The notes under the pieces are model-generated. The model was not told the DNA's origin, searched no databases, and saw only the letters and a program-made list of their open reading frames with translations. Shown here one piece after another: positions 26,339 to 34,446 of a stretch of 34,840 nt of DNA. A program made the translations under genes and the position numbers. The DNA is from Candidatus Avitreponema avistercoris (GTDB lineage Bacteria; Spirochaetota; Spirochaetia; Treponematales; Treponemataceae): assembly GCA_017694555.1 (NCBI GenBank), contig JADIMS010000059.1, forward strand, positions 1 to 34,840. The letters run 5' to 3'. Each line of letters opens with the position of its first letter. The first letter of the stretch is position 1.

Positions 26339-27180
26339 GAATTTCTGGAATCGATTTCCCATCTATAATGATGGGTACGTCTGTTTGTGATTATAAAGGC
26401 AACAGAAGAAGTTTGCTTAAAAAGGTTGAGGAGAGTATTCTCTTTTCGATTAAATCTGGTAAACTGGGCTACGATACTGCTCGTGATTATGGGAATGAGT
26501 CTATCTTAGGGAAGATTTTTTCTTCATTGATAAAGAAAGGAGAAATATCTCGAGAAGATTTATTTATAACTACCAAGGTGGGCAATAACCAACAAAGATT
26601 GGGTGATATACGCCATGAATTAGAGCTTTCACTAAAGGCTCTGCGATTAGACTACTTAGATTTATGGCTTCTCCACTGGCCTCTCCCCGGGCACTATCTT
26701 GATAATTGGAAACAAATGTGTGAGATCTATCAATCGGGTATGGTCAAAGCTATAGGAATCGCTAATTGTCGTGAGCGGCATATATTGGAAATGGAGAAGG
26801 CTAATGTAGTTCTGCCACATGTCATACAGATAGAATATCATCCATTCCGAACTGTGCCTCGAATGGTACAGATGTGTAAGGAGAGAAATATTCAATTGGA
26901 GGCCTACTCCGCAAATTGTCTCATGCTCCCATTCGTTCGCCATAATGATATCCTTACTTCACTGGCGAAGAAGTATTCTAGAACAGTTGGTCAGATTATA
27001 ATGCGATGGCATGTGCAGCAAGGAGTAATACCCATCTTTAGTTCATTTAATAAGGCTCACATTGCTGAGAATATCAATATTTTCGACTTTGAGTTAGAAG
27101 AATCTGATATGCAGAAAATTTTTAACTTGAATATAGACTATAAGTTCCATCCTGAATCATTAAATTGCTTTAGTTATTAA
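26335..27180 (+). CDS. Aldo/keto reductase
   Basis: A 281-residue (beta/alpha)8-barrel oxidoreductase with the full catalytic tetrad: Asp47 and Tyr52 in YDTARDYGNE, Lys81 in ITTKVGN, and His114 in WLLHWPLPG. It would use NADPH to reduce a carbonyl or act in reverse on a sugar alcohol. In a polysaccharide cassette the substrate is probably a sugar or nucleotide-sugar derivative, but this is inferred. The start overlaps the flippase stop by four bases. It has the same AT-rich composition as its neighbours and would have moved with them. Confidence 0.87.
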   Translation: MRISGIDFPSIMMGTSVCDYKGNRRSLLKKVEESILFSIKSGKLGYDTARDYGNESILGKIFSSLIKKGEISREDLFITTKVGNNQQRLGDIRHELELSLKALRLDYLDLWLLHWPLPGHYLDNWKQMCEIYQSGMVKAIGIANCRERHILEMEKANVVLPHVIQIEYHPFRTVPRMVQMCKERNIQLEAYSANCLMLPFVRHNDILTSLAKKYSRTVGQIIMRWHVQQGVIPIFSSFNKAHIAENINIFDFELEESDMQKIFNLNIDYKFHPESLNCFSY

Positions 27181-27183
27181 AAT

Positions 27184-28239
27184 ATGAGAAAGAAATTATA
27201 TTTACTTGCCGCCATCGATTTGTTATTTATCATGGTAACGTTCTTTACTTGTTGGAAAATATCGTTGGCTCTAATCATTCTCTCTCTGCTAACAGGAATC
27301 TGTGGCCTATCTTTTCTCGTTCTCAACAAATTATTTAAGAAGACCAATTATTGGAAGAACCTGTTCGACTTTCAGAAGCGTTTTGTCTCCAATGAGGGGT
27401 ATCGTGATAATATCAGTCGTAATTACGATATCATAAACCTAGGTAGCAATCCCGCCATGTTCGCCTTCTTCTATGAGCAAGTGAGAGGGCAGAATTGGTC
27501 TACGGGATCGCAGGGGCTGTCAATGGATTTTGAGATACTGAAATATTTCCATAGTTACCTGAGAGATGGCGGCATAGTACTTATCCCTATCATGCCTTTT
27601 ACGGCTATTTCTCAGTATCTAAAGAATAAACCGGAGTATTGGTCCGATAATTATTATATGAAGTTTGCCAGCATCTTGGATGGCTATCAAGCTAATCACC
27701 TGAATGGAGCTAAAAATTATCTTCTCATGTTGAAGTGTCCGCTGCTCTATAATATAAAGGGCATAAAATACCTGTTTCATGACGTAGAAAGAGATCATCG
27801 GTTGGAGATAGCCGAGCAACCGATGCAGGCTCTTGATATGGAACAGGATGCAAGATTGTGCATACAGAGTTGGATGAAAGAGTTTGATGTCACTGACATG
27901 GAGGCTTTCTATAGCGATAAGTTTGCTGAATATTATGAAGAAGGGACGCAGATACTGCGTGATATGATAAACTATTGTTTGGAGCGTAACTATAAACCCG
28001 TCATCATAACCATCCCTATGACTTCATATCTTGGAGAAATGTTTAACGAGGAGTTCCGCCAAAAAATGGTGAAGGATTTTGTCTCTAAAGCTAATGAGAA
28101 AGATGTCCTGTTCTTGGATTACTGGAACCAAAGAGTATTCACAGATAGTTCACTCTATTTTAATTCCTTCTACTTTAACCTGCGAGGAAGGAAATTATTC
28201 ACGGCTCAAGTACTGAAAGAATTGGGGCTAATGAGCTGA
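27184..28239 (+). CDS. Membrane-anchored SGNH/DltD-like protein of unknown function
   Basis: A 351-residue protein with two N-terminal hydrophobic segments (about residues 5-25 and 27-50), then a long globular domain. DIINLGSNPAMF could be a degenerate SGNH block I (GxS). The C-terminal DYWNQRVFTDSSLYFNSFYFNLRGRKLFTAQVL resembles the last block of DltD-like proteins, although the expected Asp-x-x-His pair is not clear. I would expect a membrane-attached protein that adds or removes acyl groups on a surface glycan, but this is only a possibility. It starts three bases after the aldo/keto reductase stop and shares its AT-rich composition. Confidence 0.75.
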   Translation: MRKKLYLLAAIDLLFIMVTFFTCWKISLALIILSLLTGICGLSFLVLNKLFKKTNYWKNLFDFQKRFVSNEGYRDNISRNYDIINLGSNPAMFAFFYEQVRGQNWSTGSQGLSMDFEILKYFHSYLRDGGIVLIPIMPFTAISQYLKNKPEYWSDNYYMKFASILDGYQANHLNGAKNYLLMLKCPLLYNIKGIKYLFHDVERDHRLEIAEQPMQALDMEQDARLCIQSWMKEFDVTDMEAFYSDKFAEYYEEGTQILRDMINYCLERNYKPVIITIPMTSYLGEMFNEEFRQKMVKDFVSKANEKDVLFLDYWNQRVFTDSSLYFNSFYFNLRGRKLFTAQVLKELGLMS

Positions 28240-28329
28240 GAGAATTCATAACTATCTATAGATGTGTAATGGCTCCCTTGTCATATTTTGACATTATATA
28301 GCATCTGGTTTGTTTTTATTCGATTTTAA

Positions 28330-29088
28330 AATGAAAAACTCAATGCTGGACATTACGGAAACAAATTGCTTGGTTGTTTCGCCGCTATGCAGATTGACGG
28401 GGTCGTGCATTTGGCAGCTTTTCAAGCTTTTTCTCCGGAAGAAGGAGAAATAAAAGATTTGGTGCTTTCTAATATTTGGCTTGGAACTGCGCTTCTTGAG
28501 GCTTGTAAAAAAGCTGACGTTAAATGGTTTTTAAATACAGGAACTATATGGCAAAATTACCAGTCTCCGGATTTTTTAGATGTATATAATCCGGTAAATC
28601 TTTATGCAGCGTCTAAGCAGGCTTTCCTTTCCATGGCCAAATATTATACTGAGACCTCTTCAATTCGATTTTGTACTTTAAAACTTTGTGATACATATGG
28701 TCCTGGGGATACAAGAAAGAAAATTTTATCACTATTTGATGAAGCCCGTCAGACCGGATGTAGGCTTGATTTGACCCCCGGTAAACAACAAATCGATCTG
28801 CTCCACATTAATGATGTTGTTTCCGGGTTTGTCCGTTTGACTGCAATTCTTGCGGATCAAGAATTTCCGGTTTGTCCAGAATATGTTTTGTCTTCGGGAA
28901 AAAGAATTTCTTTAAGAAATCTGGCTGTTCTTTATGAGAAGAAATATCATACAAAATTGAATATCTGTTGGGGTGCTATCCCTTACCGGGAACGTACTGT
29001 TATGATTCCGTATAAGGGTAATATTCTGCCCGGATGGTCGCCGATTATAACAGAGGAGGATTTGTACGGAGATGAAATCCCGTCTTGA
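28330..29088 (+). pseudogene. N-terminally truncated NAD-dependent epimerase/dehydratase
   Basis: The frame opens after a TAA at 28327 and reads NEKLNAGHYGNKLLGCFAAMQIDGVVHLAAF, which joins an extended-SDR epimerase about 45 residues in. The first beta strand and glycine-rich NAD motif are absent. The rest is intact: VHLAA, a catalytic-site region (NTGTIWQ, LYAASKQ with YxxxK), YGPGDTR and a C-terminal substrate domain to the stop. The TTG at 28366 in the ORF track has no ribosome site. Without the NAD-binding loop it is very probably inactive. The break coincides with the right edge of the AT-rich cassette. Its stop overlaps the next start by 17 bases, so translation may still serve coupling. 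Confidence 0.75.
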
Positions 29089-30091
29089 ATATTACGACTT
29101 TCTGCGCGGTGTCGCGGTGATCATGGTTGTTGCGATACACACGTTTGGCGTTGTGTACATAGATGAAACGCTGACGCTTGCCGGCATATTTGTGCGCGAA
29201 CTTCTGAACTGCGCGGTGCCGCTGTTCTGTGTGTCGAGCGCGTTTTTTCTCATCAATAAGAATACAGGAAATTACAAGATGTATCTTGTGCCGCATATAC
29301 TGCGCGTGTGGATACCGCTTTTGGTGTATTCGTTTCCGTGGTTCGCGTATGACGTCTGGAAAAACGGCGCTGGCCTTACGGGTGTGCTGAAGCTGATTGG
29401 GGGGGGGTATAGCGTCTATTACTTTGCCGCGGTAATCCTTCAGTTTTATGTTCTGCTGCCGCTGTTCCAGAAATATAAAATCTTTCGGAATGTGCCTGTG
29501 ATGTGTTTGATCTCGCTGCTGTGGGTAGCGGGATATATTTACATTGTCTATCCAGAGTATTCGCAGCTTCCGCTTTTGGCATATGGCGGCGTGATCTTGT
29601 GTTGGCTTGTGTATTTTGCGCTGGGAGCTGCCTTTATGAAAGACGGAATAAAAAGCCGTGTTTCTGTCCGCCTGTGTCTTGCAGGCAGTATCGCGGCGCT
29701 TGCATTGAGCTTTGCCGAATGTATCTTCTTGCGCGAAAAACCTGGCGCGTTGCCATTTGATGGAATCGGACTAAAGCCCTCTGCGGTTCTGTTTGCCGTT
29801 TGCGTATGTGCCTTGCTGTATTCTGACCGGTGTGCGCAGCTATACCGGCGCGACGCTGTCCGGCGGTTTATTGCCTGCCTGGGGCGATTCAGTTATGGTA
29901 TGTATCTTGCTCATATGTATGTGCTGTGGGCAGGCGGAAAAATTCTTGCATTCACAGGATTCGGGTTCCCGGGGATAAAGCTGTTGTGGTGGGCGGCGTA
30001 TACCGCAGTTGTCGCGTGCATAACGTTCGCTCTCCTTTCCCTTGTAAAGAGAATCAGTCCGGAAATTTCCAAAGTGTTTTTTGGTGTATAG
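29072..30091 (+). CDS. Membrane acyltransferase (acyltransferase-3/OafA-like), with G9 tract
   Basis: A 339-residue integral membrane protein with about ten hydrophobic helices. It begins KSRLEYYDFLRGVAVIMVVAIHTFGVV, the hallmark R/DxLRGxAxxxVxxxH opening of acyltransferase family 3. Such proteins O-acetylate sugars in lipopolysaccharide or capsule, using acyl-CoA from the cytosol. Codons at 29399-29407 are GGG GGG GGG, then TAT, inside LIGGGYSVYYF. With nine G the frame is open and the protein full length. One extra G gives GTA TAG, an immediate stop. The start overlaps the broken epimerase; GGAG precedes it closely and GAGGAGG lies further upstream. Confidence 0.88.
   Translation: MKSRLEYYDFLRGVAVIMVVAIHTFGVVYIDETLTLAGIFVRELLNCAVPLFCVSSAFFLINKNTGNYKMYLVPHILRVWIPLLVYSFPWFAYDVWKNGAGLTGVLKLIGGGYSVYYFAAVILQFYVLLPLFQKYKIFRNVPVMCLISLLWVAGYIYIVYPEYSQLPLLAYGGVILCWLVYFALGAAFMKDGIKSRVSVRLCLAGSIAALALSFAECIFLREKPGALPFDGIGLKPSAVLFAVCVCALLYSDRCAQLYRRDAVRRFIACLGRFSYGMYLAHMYVLWAGGKILAFTGFGFPGIKLLWWAAYTAVVACITFALLSLVKRISPEISKVFFGV
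29399..29407 (+). repeat. G9 homopolymer inside the acyltransferase gene (in frame)
   Basis: Nine G at a codon boundary, followed by TAT. Slippage by one base in either direction ends translation soon after: at once with G10, and after a few codons with G8. Confidence 0.9.
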
Positions 30092-30094
30092 AAA

Positions 30095-31240
30095 ATGAAA
30101 ATCGGTATTCTTACCTTCTGGTGGTCCGCTGACAATTACGGGCAGCTTTTGCAGGCGTACGCGCTGCAAGCCTACTTGCGCGGGCAGGGGCACGACGCGT
30201 ACCTAATCCGCTACAAATGGGAAAAGGACTTTACGCCGTCGCCGCTTGCGCTTCGCCTCCTGAAGGCGTGCAATCCCGTTTTGCTGTTCCGCTTTTTCAG
30301 CGCGCGGCGCAGAATTCGCGCGGCGAAACAAGAGCAAGCCGCGTTTGACCGCGGATTCGACGCGTTCCGCGACCGGTACATCGCGCAAAGCCCGCGCGTT
30401 TACAACTCTTGGACGGAACTTCGCGAAGACCCGCCGCAAGCCGATTGCTACATTGTTGGCAGCGACCAAGTTTGGAATTTCGGCGCCATTCCGCTCGCGC
30501 GCTGCCGATCTGCCGTGCACGCGTACTTTTTGGATTTCGGCAAACCTGAAACCGTGCGCCTTTCGTACGCGGCAAGCTGGGGACGCGTAACGCTCCCGGA
30601 TGAATACGCGCGGGAAATCGCGCCGCTTCTTTCGCGCTTCCGGTACGTTTCCGTGCGGGAAGAAAGCGGCGTTTCGCTTTGCGTGCAATGCGGCTTTCCC
30701 GGTGCGCGCTGGGTGCGAGACCCGACGCTGTTGTTGGACGCTGAGGCGTGGCGCGCGCTCTATAAAGAAAACGAATTGCGCGAGCCAACCGGGCGCTATC
30801 TTTTTCTTTACATGCTCGGAAATGAATGCGAATTTGATATTGAAACTGTCTATCGTTTCGCGCGCGAGCGGAATCTTCAAGTTGTCTACGTGACGGGCAA
30901 CAGCGTTGTTGACCGCAGAGAGAAATGGTTCGCCACGATTCCGGAGTGGCTCGCTCTTGTCGATCACGCGGAGTATGTCGTGACGAACAGCTTTCACTGC
31001 TGCGTGTTCAGCGTCTTGTTTGAAAAGCGCTTCGCCGTGATCCCGCTGAAAGGCGCGGCCGGCGGAATGAACGCGCGCATGGATTCGCTCTTTGAATTAT
31101 TCCGGATGAAGCCGCGTTGGCTGCGCGGGGACTTTTCTGTGCTGGAGAGCGAGGCGGATGCCCGCGTGCCGGACACGTTCCGGTTTGATTTACAAGAAGC
31201 GCTCGGCGAAACGAGCGAAGGGACGCGCGAAAGCCGTTAA
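30095..31240 (+). CDS. Polysaccharide pyruvyl transferase family protein
   Basis: A 381-residue soluble protein of the CsaB/WcaK-like group. MKIGILTFWWSADNYGQLLQAYALQAYL is the usual opening (GxxNYGxxLQAyAL). YIVGSDQVWNFGAIPL and the late VTNSFHCCVFSVLFEKRF are the other family marks. Members transfer pyruvate from phosphoenolpyruvate to a sugar as a ketal, or act as related glycan-modifying enzymes, often together with FrhB-like proteins such as the one at 22365. It begins three bases after the acyltransferase stop. Composition is GC-rich with heavy use of GCG and CGC codons, unlike the AT-rich cassette to its left, so a separate origin is likely. It ends overlapping a minus-strand gene by four bases. 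Confidence 0.87.
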   Translation: MKIGILTFWWSADNYGQLLQAYALQAYLRGQGHDAYLIRYKWEKDFTPSPLALRLLKACNPVLLFRFFSARRRIRAAKQEQAAFDRGFDAFRDRYIAQSPRVYNSWTELREDPPQADCYIVGSDQVWNFGAIPLARCRSAVHAYFLDFGKPETVRLSYAASWGRVTLPDEYAREIAPLLSRFRYVSVREESGVSLCVQCGFPGARWVRDPTLLLDAEAWRALYKENELREPTGRYLFLYMLGNECEFDIETVYRFARERNLQVVYVTGNSVVDRREKWFATIPEWLALVDHAEYVVTNSFHCCVFSVLFEKRFAVIPLKGAAGGMNARMDSLFELFRMKPRWLRGDFSVLESEADARVPDTFRFDLQEALGETSEGTRESR

Positions 31241-32481
31241 ACAAATTGCGCGGGAATCGCCGCCGCGTTCACTCCGTTGTGGGAGAGCGAGACGACATTG
31301 TTCGTGCTGCAGATCACGACGGCGTCCGCGATTTGCACGTTCTTGATCCTGGATAGGATATGAAAGTTTTTTGCGTCATCGCCGGTTGGCGTGGCGGTCT
31401 TTTTGATTTCGACGGGGTATAGGATTCCGTCCTGCTCAATCAGGAGATCGATTTCGGTTTTATCTTTGTCGCGGTAAAAGAAAAGCGGCGGGGTGATTCC
31501 TTTGTTGGCGAACGACTTGACGATTTCCGCGACGACGTAGGTTTCAAAAAAAGCGCCCGCGCTCGCGCCGCTGCAAAGTACTTCGGGGTTCGTCCAGCGC
31601 GTCAGATACGCGGCAAGGCCTGTGTCCATAAAATACAGCTTGGGCGTTTTTACGACGCGCTTTTCGACATTCGCCGAATAGGGCGGCAGCAAATAAATCA
31701 CGCCGGAGCTGAGCAAAAGCGAGATCCATTTTTTGACGGTGACTTCGCTTACGGAACATTCGCGCGCGATGTCGGCGTAATTCAAAAGCTGCGCCGTGCG
31801 CGCCGCCGCAATCGAGATGAATTGCAAAAATTGCATTTCACTGGCGACGTGCGCCAGTTTTCGGATGTCACGTTCGATATAGGTTTTCAGATAGTTCGCG
31901 TAAAAATCCCGCGGCGCGTTGTTCGCCGCGGCAACTTCCGGATAAAAACCGCGCTGAATCGAAGTCCACAGTTTTTTTTGCGGAACGGCGAAGGAGGCAA
32001 TTTCTTTGTTCCGCGCAAGCAGATATTGTTTTGAGGGGATGAACGGCGCGTCAAAGCTCTCTCCTCGGAGTTCCCGCTCAGAAAGCGGGTAAAGCTGCAG
32101 AACGGCGATTCTCCCGGATAAGCTTTCCGCGGTCGCTTCCATCAGGTTGAACTGCTGGCTTCCCGTGAGGAAATACATTCCGTTTTTGCGGTCTGAGTCA
32201 ATTTGCATTTTGAGATAGCGGAATAAATGGGGAACGTATTGAACTTCGTCAAAAACGCGGGGCGCGGGATGAAACTCGATGAAAGACTTCGCGTCGTTTT
32301 TGGCGGAGGCTTCTTCCATCGGATCGTCAAAAGTGGTGTAGGGAATGTTCCGCGCGTCCGTGATTTTTTTTAAGAGCGTTGTTTTACCTGTCTGTCTCGC
32401 GCCCGTTACCAGAACGGCCGGATATTCTTTGGCAAGGCGGGAAACCGTTTGTTCCGCGTGGCGTAAGACTTGCTTTTTCAT
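31237..32481 (-). CDS. AAA-family ATPase with DUF4143 domain
   Basis: A 414-residue protein of the common AAA_14/DUF4143 type. Walker A is GARQTGKTTLL (about residue 31) and Walker B is PRVFDEVQ. A winged-helix-like middle (DIARECSVSEVTVKKWISLLLSSGVIYLL) follows, with the DUF4143 C-terminus containing RDKDKTEIDLLIEQDGILYPVEIKKT, a PD-(D/E)xK nuclease-like core. Such genes are abundant in gut anaerobes and scattered among mobile regions; their role is not settled. AAGGAG lies about 12 bases before the ATG. A 12-bp inverted repeat upstream may be its operator. It faces the pyruvyl transferase gene end to end with a four-base overlap. Confidence 0.9.
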   Translation of the reverse strand: MKKQVLRHAEQTVSRLAKEYPAVLVTGARQTGKTTLLKKITDARNIPYTTFDDPMEEASAKNDAKSFIEFHPAPRVFDEVQYVPHLFRYLKMQIDSDRKNGMYFLTGSQQFNLMEATAESLSGRIAVLQLYPLSERELRGESFDAPFIPSKQYLLARNKEIASFAVPQKKLWTSIQRGFYPEVAAANNAPRDFYANYLKTYIERDIRKLAHVASEMQFLQFISIAAARTAQLLNYADIARECSVSEVTVKKWISLLLSSGVIYLLPPYSANVEKRVVKTPKLYFMDTGLAAYLTRWTNPEVLCSGASAGAFFETYVVAEIVKSFANKGITPPLFFYRDKDKTEIDLLIEQDGILYPVEIKKTATPTGDDAKNFHILSRIKNVQIADAVVICSTNNVVSLSHNGVNAAAIPAQFV

Positions 32482-32531
32482 GGCTGGCTGTTTCTCCTTC
32501 TGAAAGCGGTAAGTGAAAGCCGCAGACCGGC

Positions 32532-32568
32532 ATGGGATAATCTTTAATATGACTTTAGATTATCCCAT
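32532..32568. promoter_or_regulatory. 12-bp perfect inverted repeat, candidate operator
   Basis: ATGGGATAATCT (32532-32543) and AGATTATCCCAT (32557-32568) are perfect inverted copies separated by 13 bases. They sit 51 bases upstream of the DUF4143 ATPase start and in front of the divergent glycosyltransferase fragment. The spacing suits a dimeric repressor. Confidence 0.6.
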
Positions 32569-32656
32569 TGCTTGAAAAATTGCAAGATTTAAAAACACGG
32601 CGTGCGTAAGCCTCGCATGAATATCTGTAATAGATATAGATAAAATAGGAGTTTTT

Positions 32657-32818
32657 ATGTCTGAAACGCCGAAAATCAGCGTGATCGTGCCGGTGTACAA
32701 TACCGCGCGCTATCTTGCCCGCTGCCTCGATTCGATTGCGGCGCAGACGTTCACTGACTGGGAATGCGTCTGCGTAGACGACGGCTCTCCTGACGAAAGC
32801 GGCGCCGGTTTAATTTGA
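32657..32818 (+). pseudogene. 5' fragment of a family 2 glycosyltransferase
   Basis: ATG 32657, with AGGAG five bases before it, opens a 53-codon frame reading PKISVIVPVYNTARYLARCLDSIAAQTFTDWECVCVDDGSPDESG and then stopping. This is the N-terminal nucleotide-sugar-binding strand and DDGS motif of a GT2 enzyme with the rest missing. Bases 32669-32805 align without gaps to 33730-33866 in the complete copy downstream. After AGCGGCGC the similarity ends and toxin-antitoxin DNA begins. It is too short to be active. Confidence 0.85.
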
Positions 32819-32856
32819 AAAATCTGAAAAGAAACGGAGGTGTGCCGGAAAGAGAA

Positions 32857-32885
32857 TTGATTTTTTGGAAAGGGCATGGTAAATT
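32857..32885 (+). promoter_or_regulatory. Promoter for the toxin-antitoxin pair
   Basis: TTGATT (32857-32862), a 17-base spacer and TAAATT (32880-32885) lie 34 bases before the antitoxin start. The module therefore brings its own promoter. Confidence 0.55.
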
Positions 32886-32918
32886 TATGCGGGAATTTTG
32901 AATTTTACGGAGGACTTT

Positions 32919-33170
32919 ATGACTGTGGACATAACAATTACGAACGCAGACAATGCGCTTGTTTCGGCGCTCAAAAGTGTATGCAGGCTGAATCCTGCGG
33001 TAAAAGTTTCCGTCAAAATGCAGGATTCCCCCGCGGACGAGTTGCGGACAGATCGGATGCACAGTGATGCAGCTGGGCAAAACGGAAAATCAAAATTCCT
33101 TGAACTTGCCGGCAAAATCGACATCGATTCAACTGCGGTTGACGGACTGCGCGAAAGGAGTTCGATTTGA
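32919..33170 (+). CDS. Probable antitoxin of a VapBC-type pair
   Basis: An 83-residue protein starting at ATG 32919, with GGAGG five bases upstream; the ORF-track start at 32898 has no such site. The N-terminus (MTVDITITNADNALVSALKSVCRLNPAVKVSVKMQ) has a beta-helix-beta look. The C-terminal half is charged and probably wraps the toxin. I do not recognise a clear ribbon-helix-helix or AbrB domain, so the call rests mainly on position: small gene, four-base overlap with a PIN-domain toxin, own promoter. Confidence 0.72.
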   Translation: MTVDITITNADNALVSALKSVCRLNPAVKVSVKMQDSPADELRTDRMHSDAAGQNGKSKFLELAGKIDIDSTAVDGLRERSSI

Positions 33171-33547
33171 AACTTCTCGCCGATTCCAACGTTCTGATTG
33201 AAATCCTGAAATCTCCGGCAAAAGATCTTGCAGATGTGTTCGTTTCGAACGAAATAGTAATTTGCGGCGTTATAAAGGCGGAAGTCCTTCACGGCGCGAA
33301 GAACGACACGGATTTTGCCGCCATAAGAGATGCATTGAGCGGGTTGGAAGAAATTGATATTGAATTTACTGACTGGATTGAAATCGGCCGCCTGCTTTAC
33401 ATGCTCCGTAAAAAAGGCGTTTCCGTTCCGTTTCAAGACGCAGTGATTGCCTTTGCCGCAAAGAAACACAATGCCGTGCTTTGGACACGTGACAAGCATT
33501 TTGCTTTGATAAAAGAAAACGCTCTGCCGGATCTCTCGATTTTGTAA
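33167..33547 (+). CDS. VapC-like PIN-domain toxin
   Basis: A 126-residue PIN-domain ribonuclease with the four expected acidic residues: Asp6 in LLADSNVLIE, Glu39 in VIKAEVLHG, Asp91 in VPFQDAVIAF and Asp109 in LWTRDKHF. It would cleave RNA (tRNA or rRNA in known VapC proteins) when not held by the antitoxin. The start is TTG 33167, overlapping the antitoxin stop as TTGA, with AAAGGAG six bases before it, so the two are translated together. ATG is not available in the right place. The pair lies between a truncated and a full copy of the same glycosyltransferase. Confidence 0.88.
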   Translation: MKLLADSNVLIEILKSPAKDLADVFVSNEIVICGVIKAEVLHGAKNDTDFAAIRDALSGLEEIDIEFTDWIEIGRLLYMLRKKGVSVPFQDAVIAFAAKKHNAVLWTRDKHFALIKENALPDLSIL

Positions 33548-33662
33548 TGCATACTTGTACGCACAGTGTTATTCTTTCCCAAAATCAAAAAACAGCAGTT
33601 AGGATTTGTTGACGGACGGTGTCAGAGTCTGTTTGTTAATTCCGCATAATGCAGTATGCATT
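33546..33662. repeat. 10-bp inverted repeat after the toxin gene
   Basis: AATGCATACT (33546-33555, overlapping the toxin stop) and AGTATGCATT (33653-33662) are perfect inverted copies 97 bases apart. The stretch between them has no gene. It might mark the edge of the inserted module, but no target duplication was seen. Confidence 0.35.
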
Positions 33663-34154
33663 GCCCGTAATTGCTGAGTGATTCTCTTCCGGCCAAAACT
33701 GAATGGCTGAAACAGGACAAAAAGCTTTACCGAAAATCAGCATTATCGTGCCGGTATACAATACCGCGCGTTACCTTGCCCGCTGCCTTGACAGCATCGC
33801 GGCGCAGACGTTCACTGACTGGGAGTGCATCTGCGTGGACGACGGATCGCCGGACGCGAGCGGCGCAATCCTTGACGAGTACGCGGCAAAAGACAGCCGC
33901 TTTGTCGTGCTGCATCAGGAGAACGGCGGCGTAAGCCGCGCACGGAACGCCGGCCTTGACGTGGCGCGGGGAGAGTGGATCGCGTTTGTGGACAGCGATG
34001 ACTGGGTGGAGCCTGAAACGTTCGCGCTTGCCCATGAGGCCGCCGCCGCGCACAACGCGGATTTGGTGCAGTGGGATTATGTGTTTGAGGACAACGGGAA
34101 ACGGATCGTCGGGCTTTCCTTGGCGGAAGGGCCGTTTTCTGTTTCGAAGAATGC

Positions 34155-34213
34155 CACATACTTTTGTCCAAGTATGTGTCATAAATTAGTTTTAAGAAAA
34201 CTAATTTATGACA
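34155..34213 (+). repeat. Two consecutive perfect hairpins inside the glycosyltransferase gene
   Basis: CACATACTT (34155-34163) pairs with AAGTATGTG (34170-34178) around six bases. Then TGTCATAAATTAGTTTT (34177-34193) pairs with AAAACTAATTTATGACA (34197-34213) around AAG: 17 perfect base pairs. The patch is AT-rich within a GC-rich gene, yet stays in frame and encodes CHKLVLRKLIYDNH, a normal-looking GT2 segment. Confidence 0.9.
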
Positions 34214-34446
34214 ATCATTTGTTATTTCCGGAAAACATCCGCCTTTCGGAAGACCGCCTGTTTTCGTTTCAGTGCAGCTTGATCGCGCGCCGCGCCTTCC
34301 ATTTGAATCGCGCGCTTTATCACTATACGGCGAACGCGTCTTCTGCGAGCCACAATATGACGCGCGAAATGATTTTGGAAGAAGTGGAGGTTGTGAAAGA
34401 GATGGAGCGGTTCTCTCTCGATTTTGAACGCAACGCCGTCCTGAGC

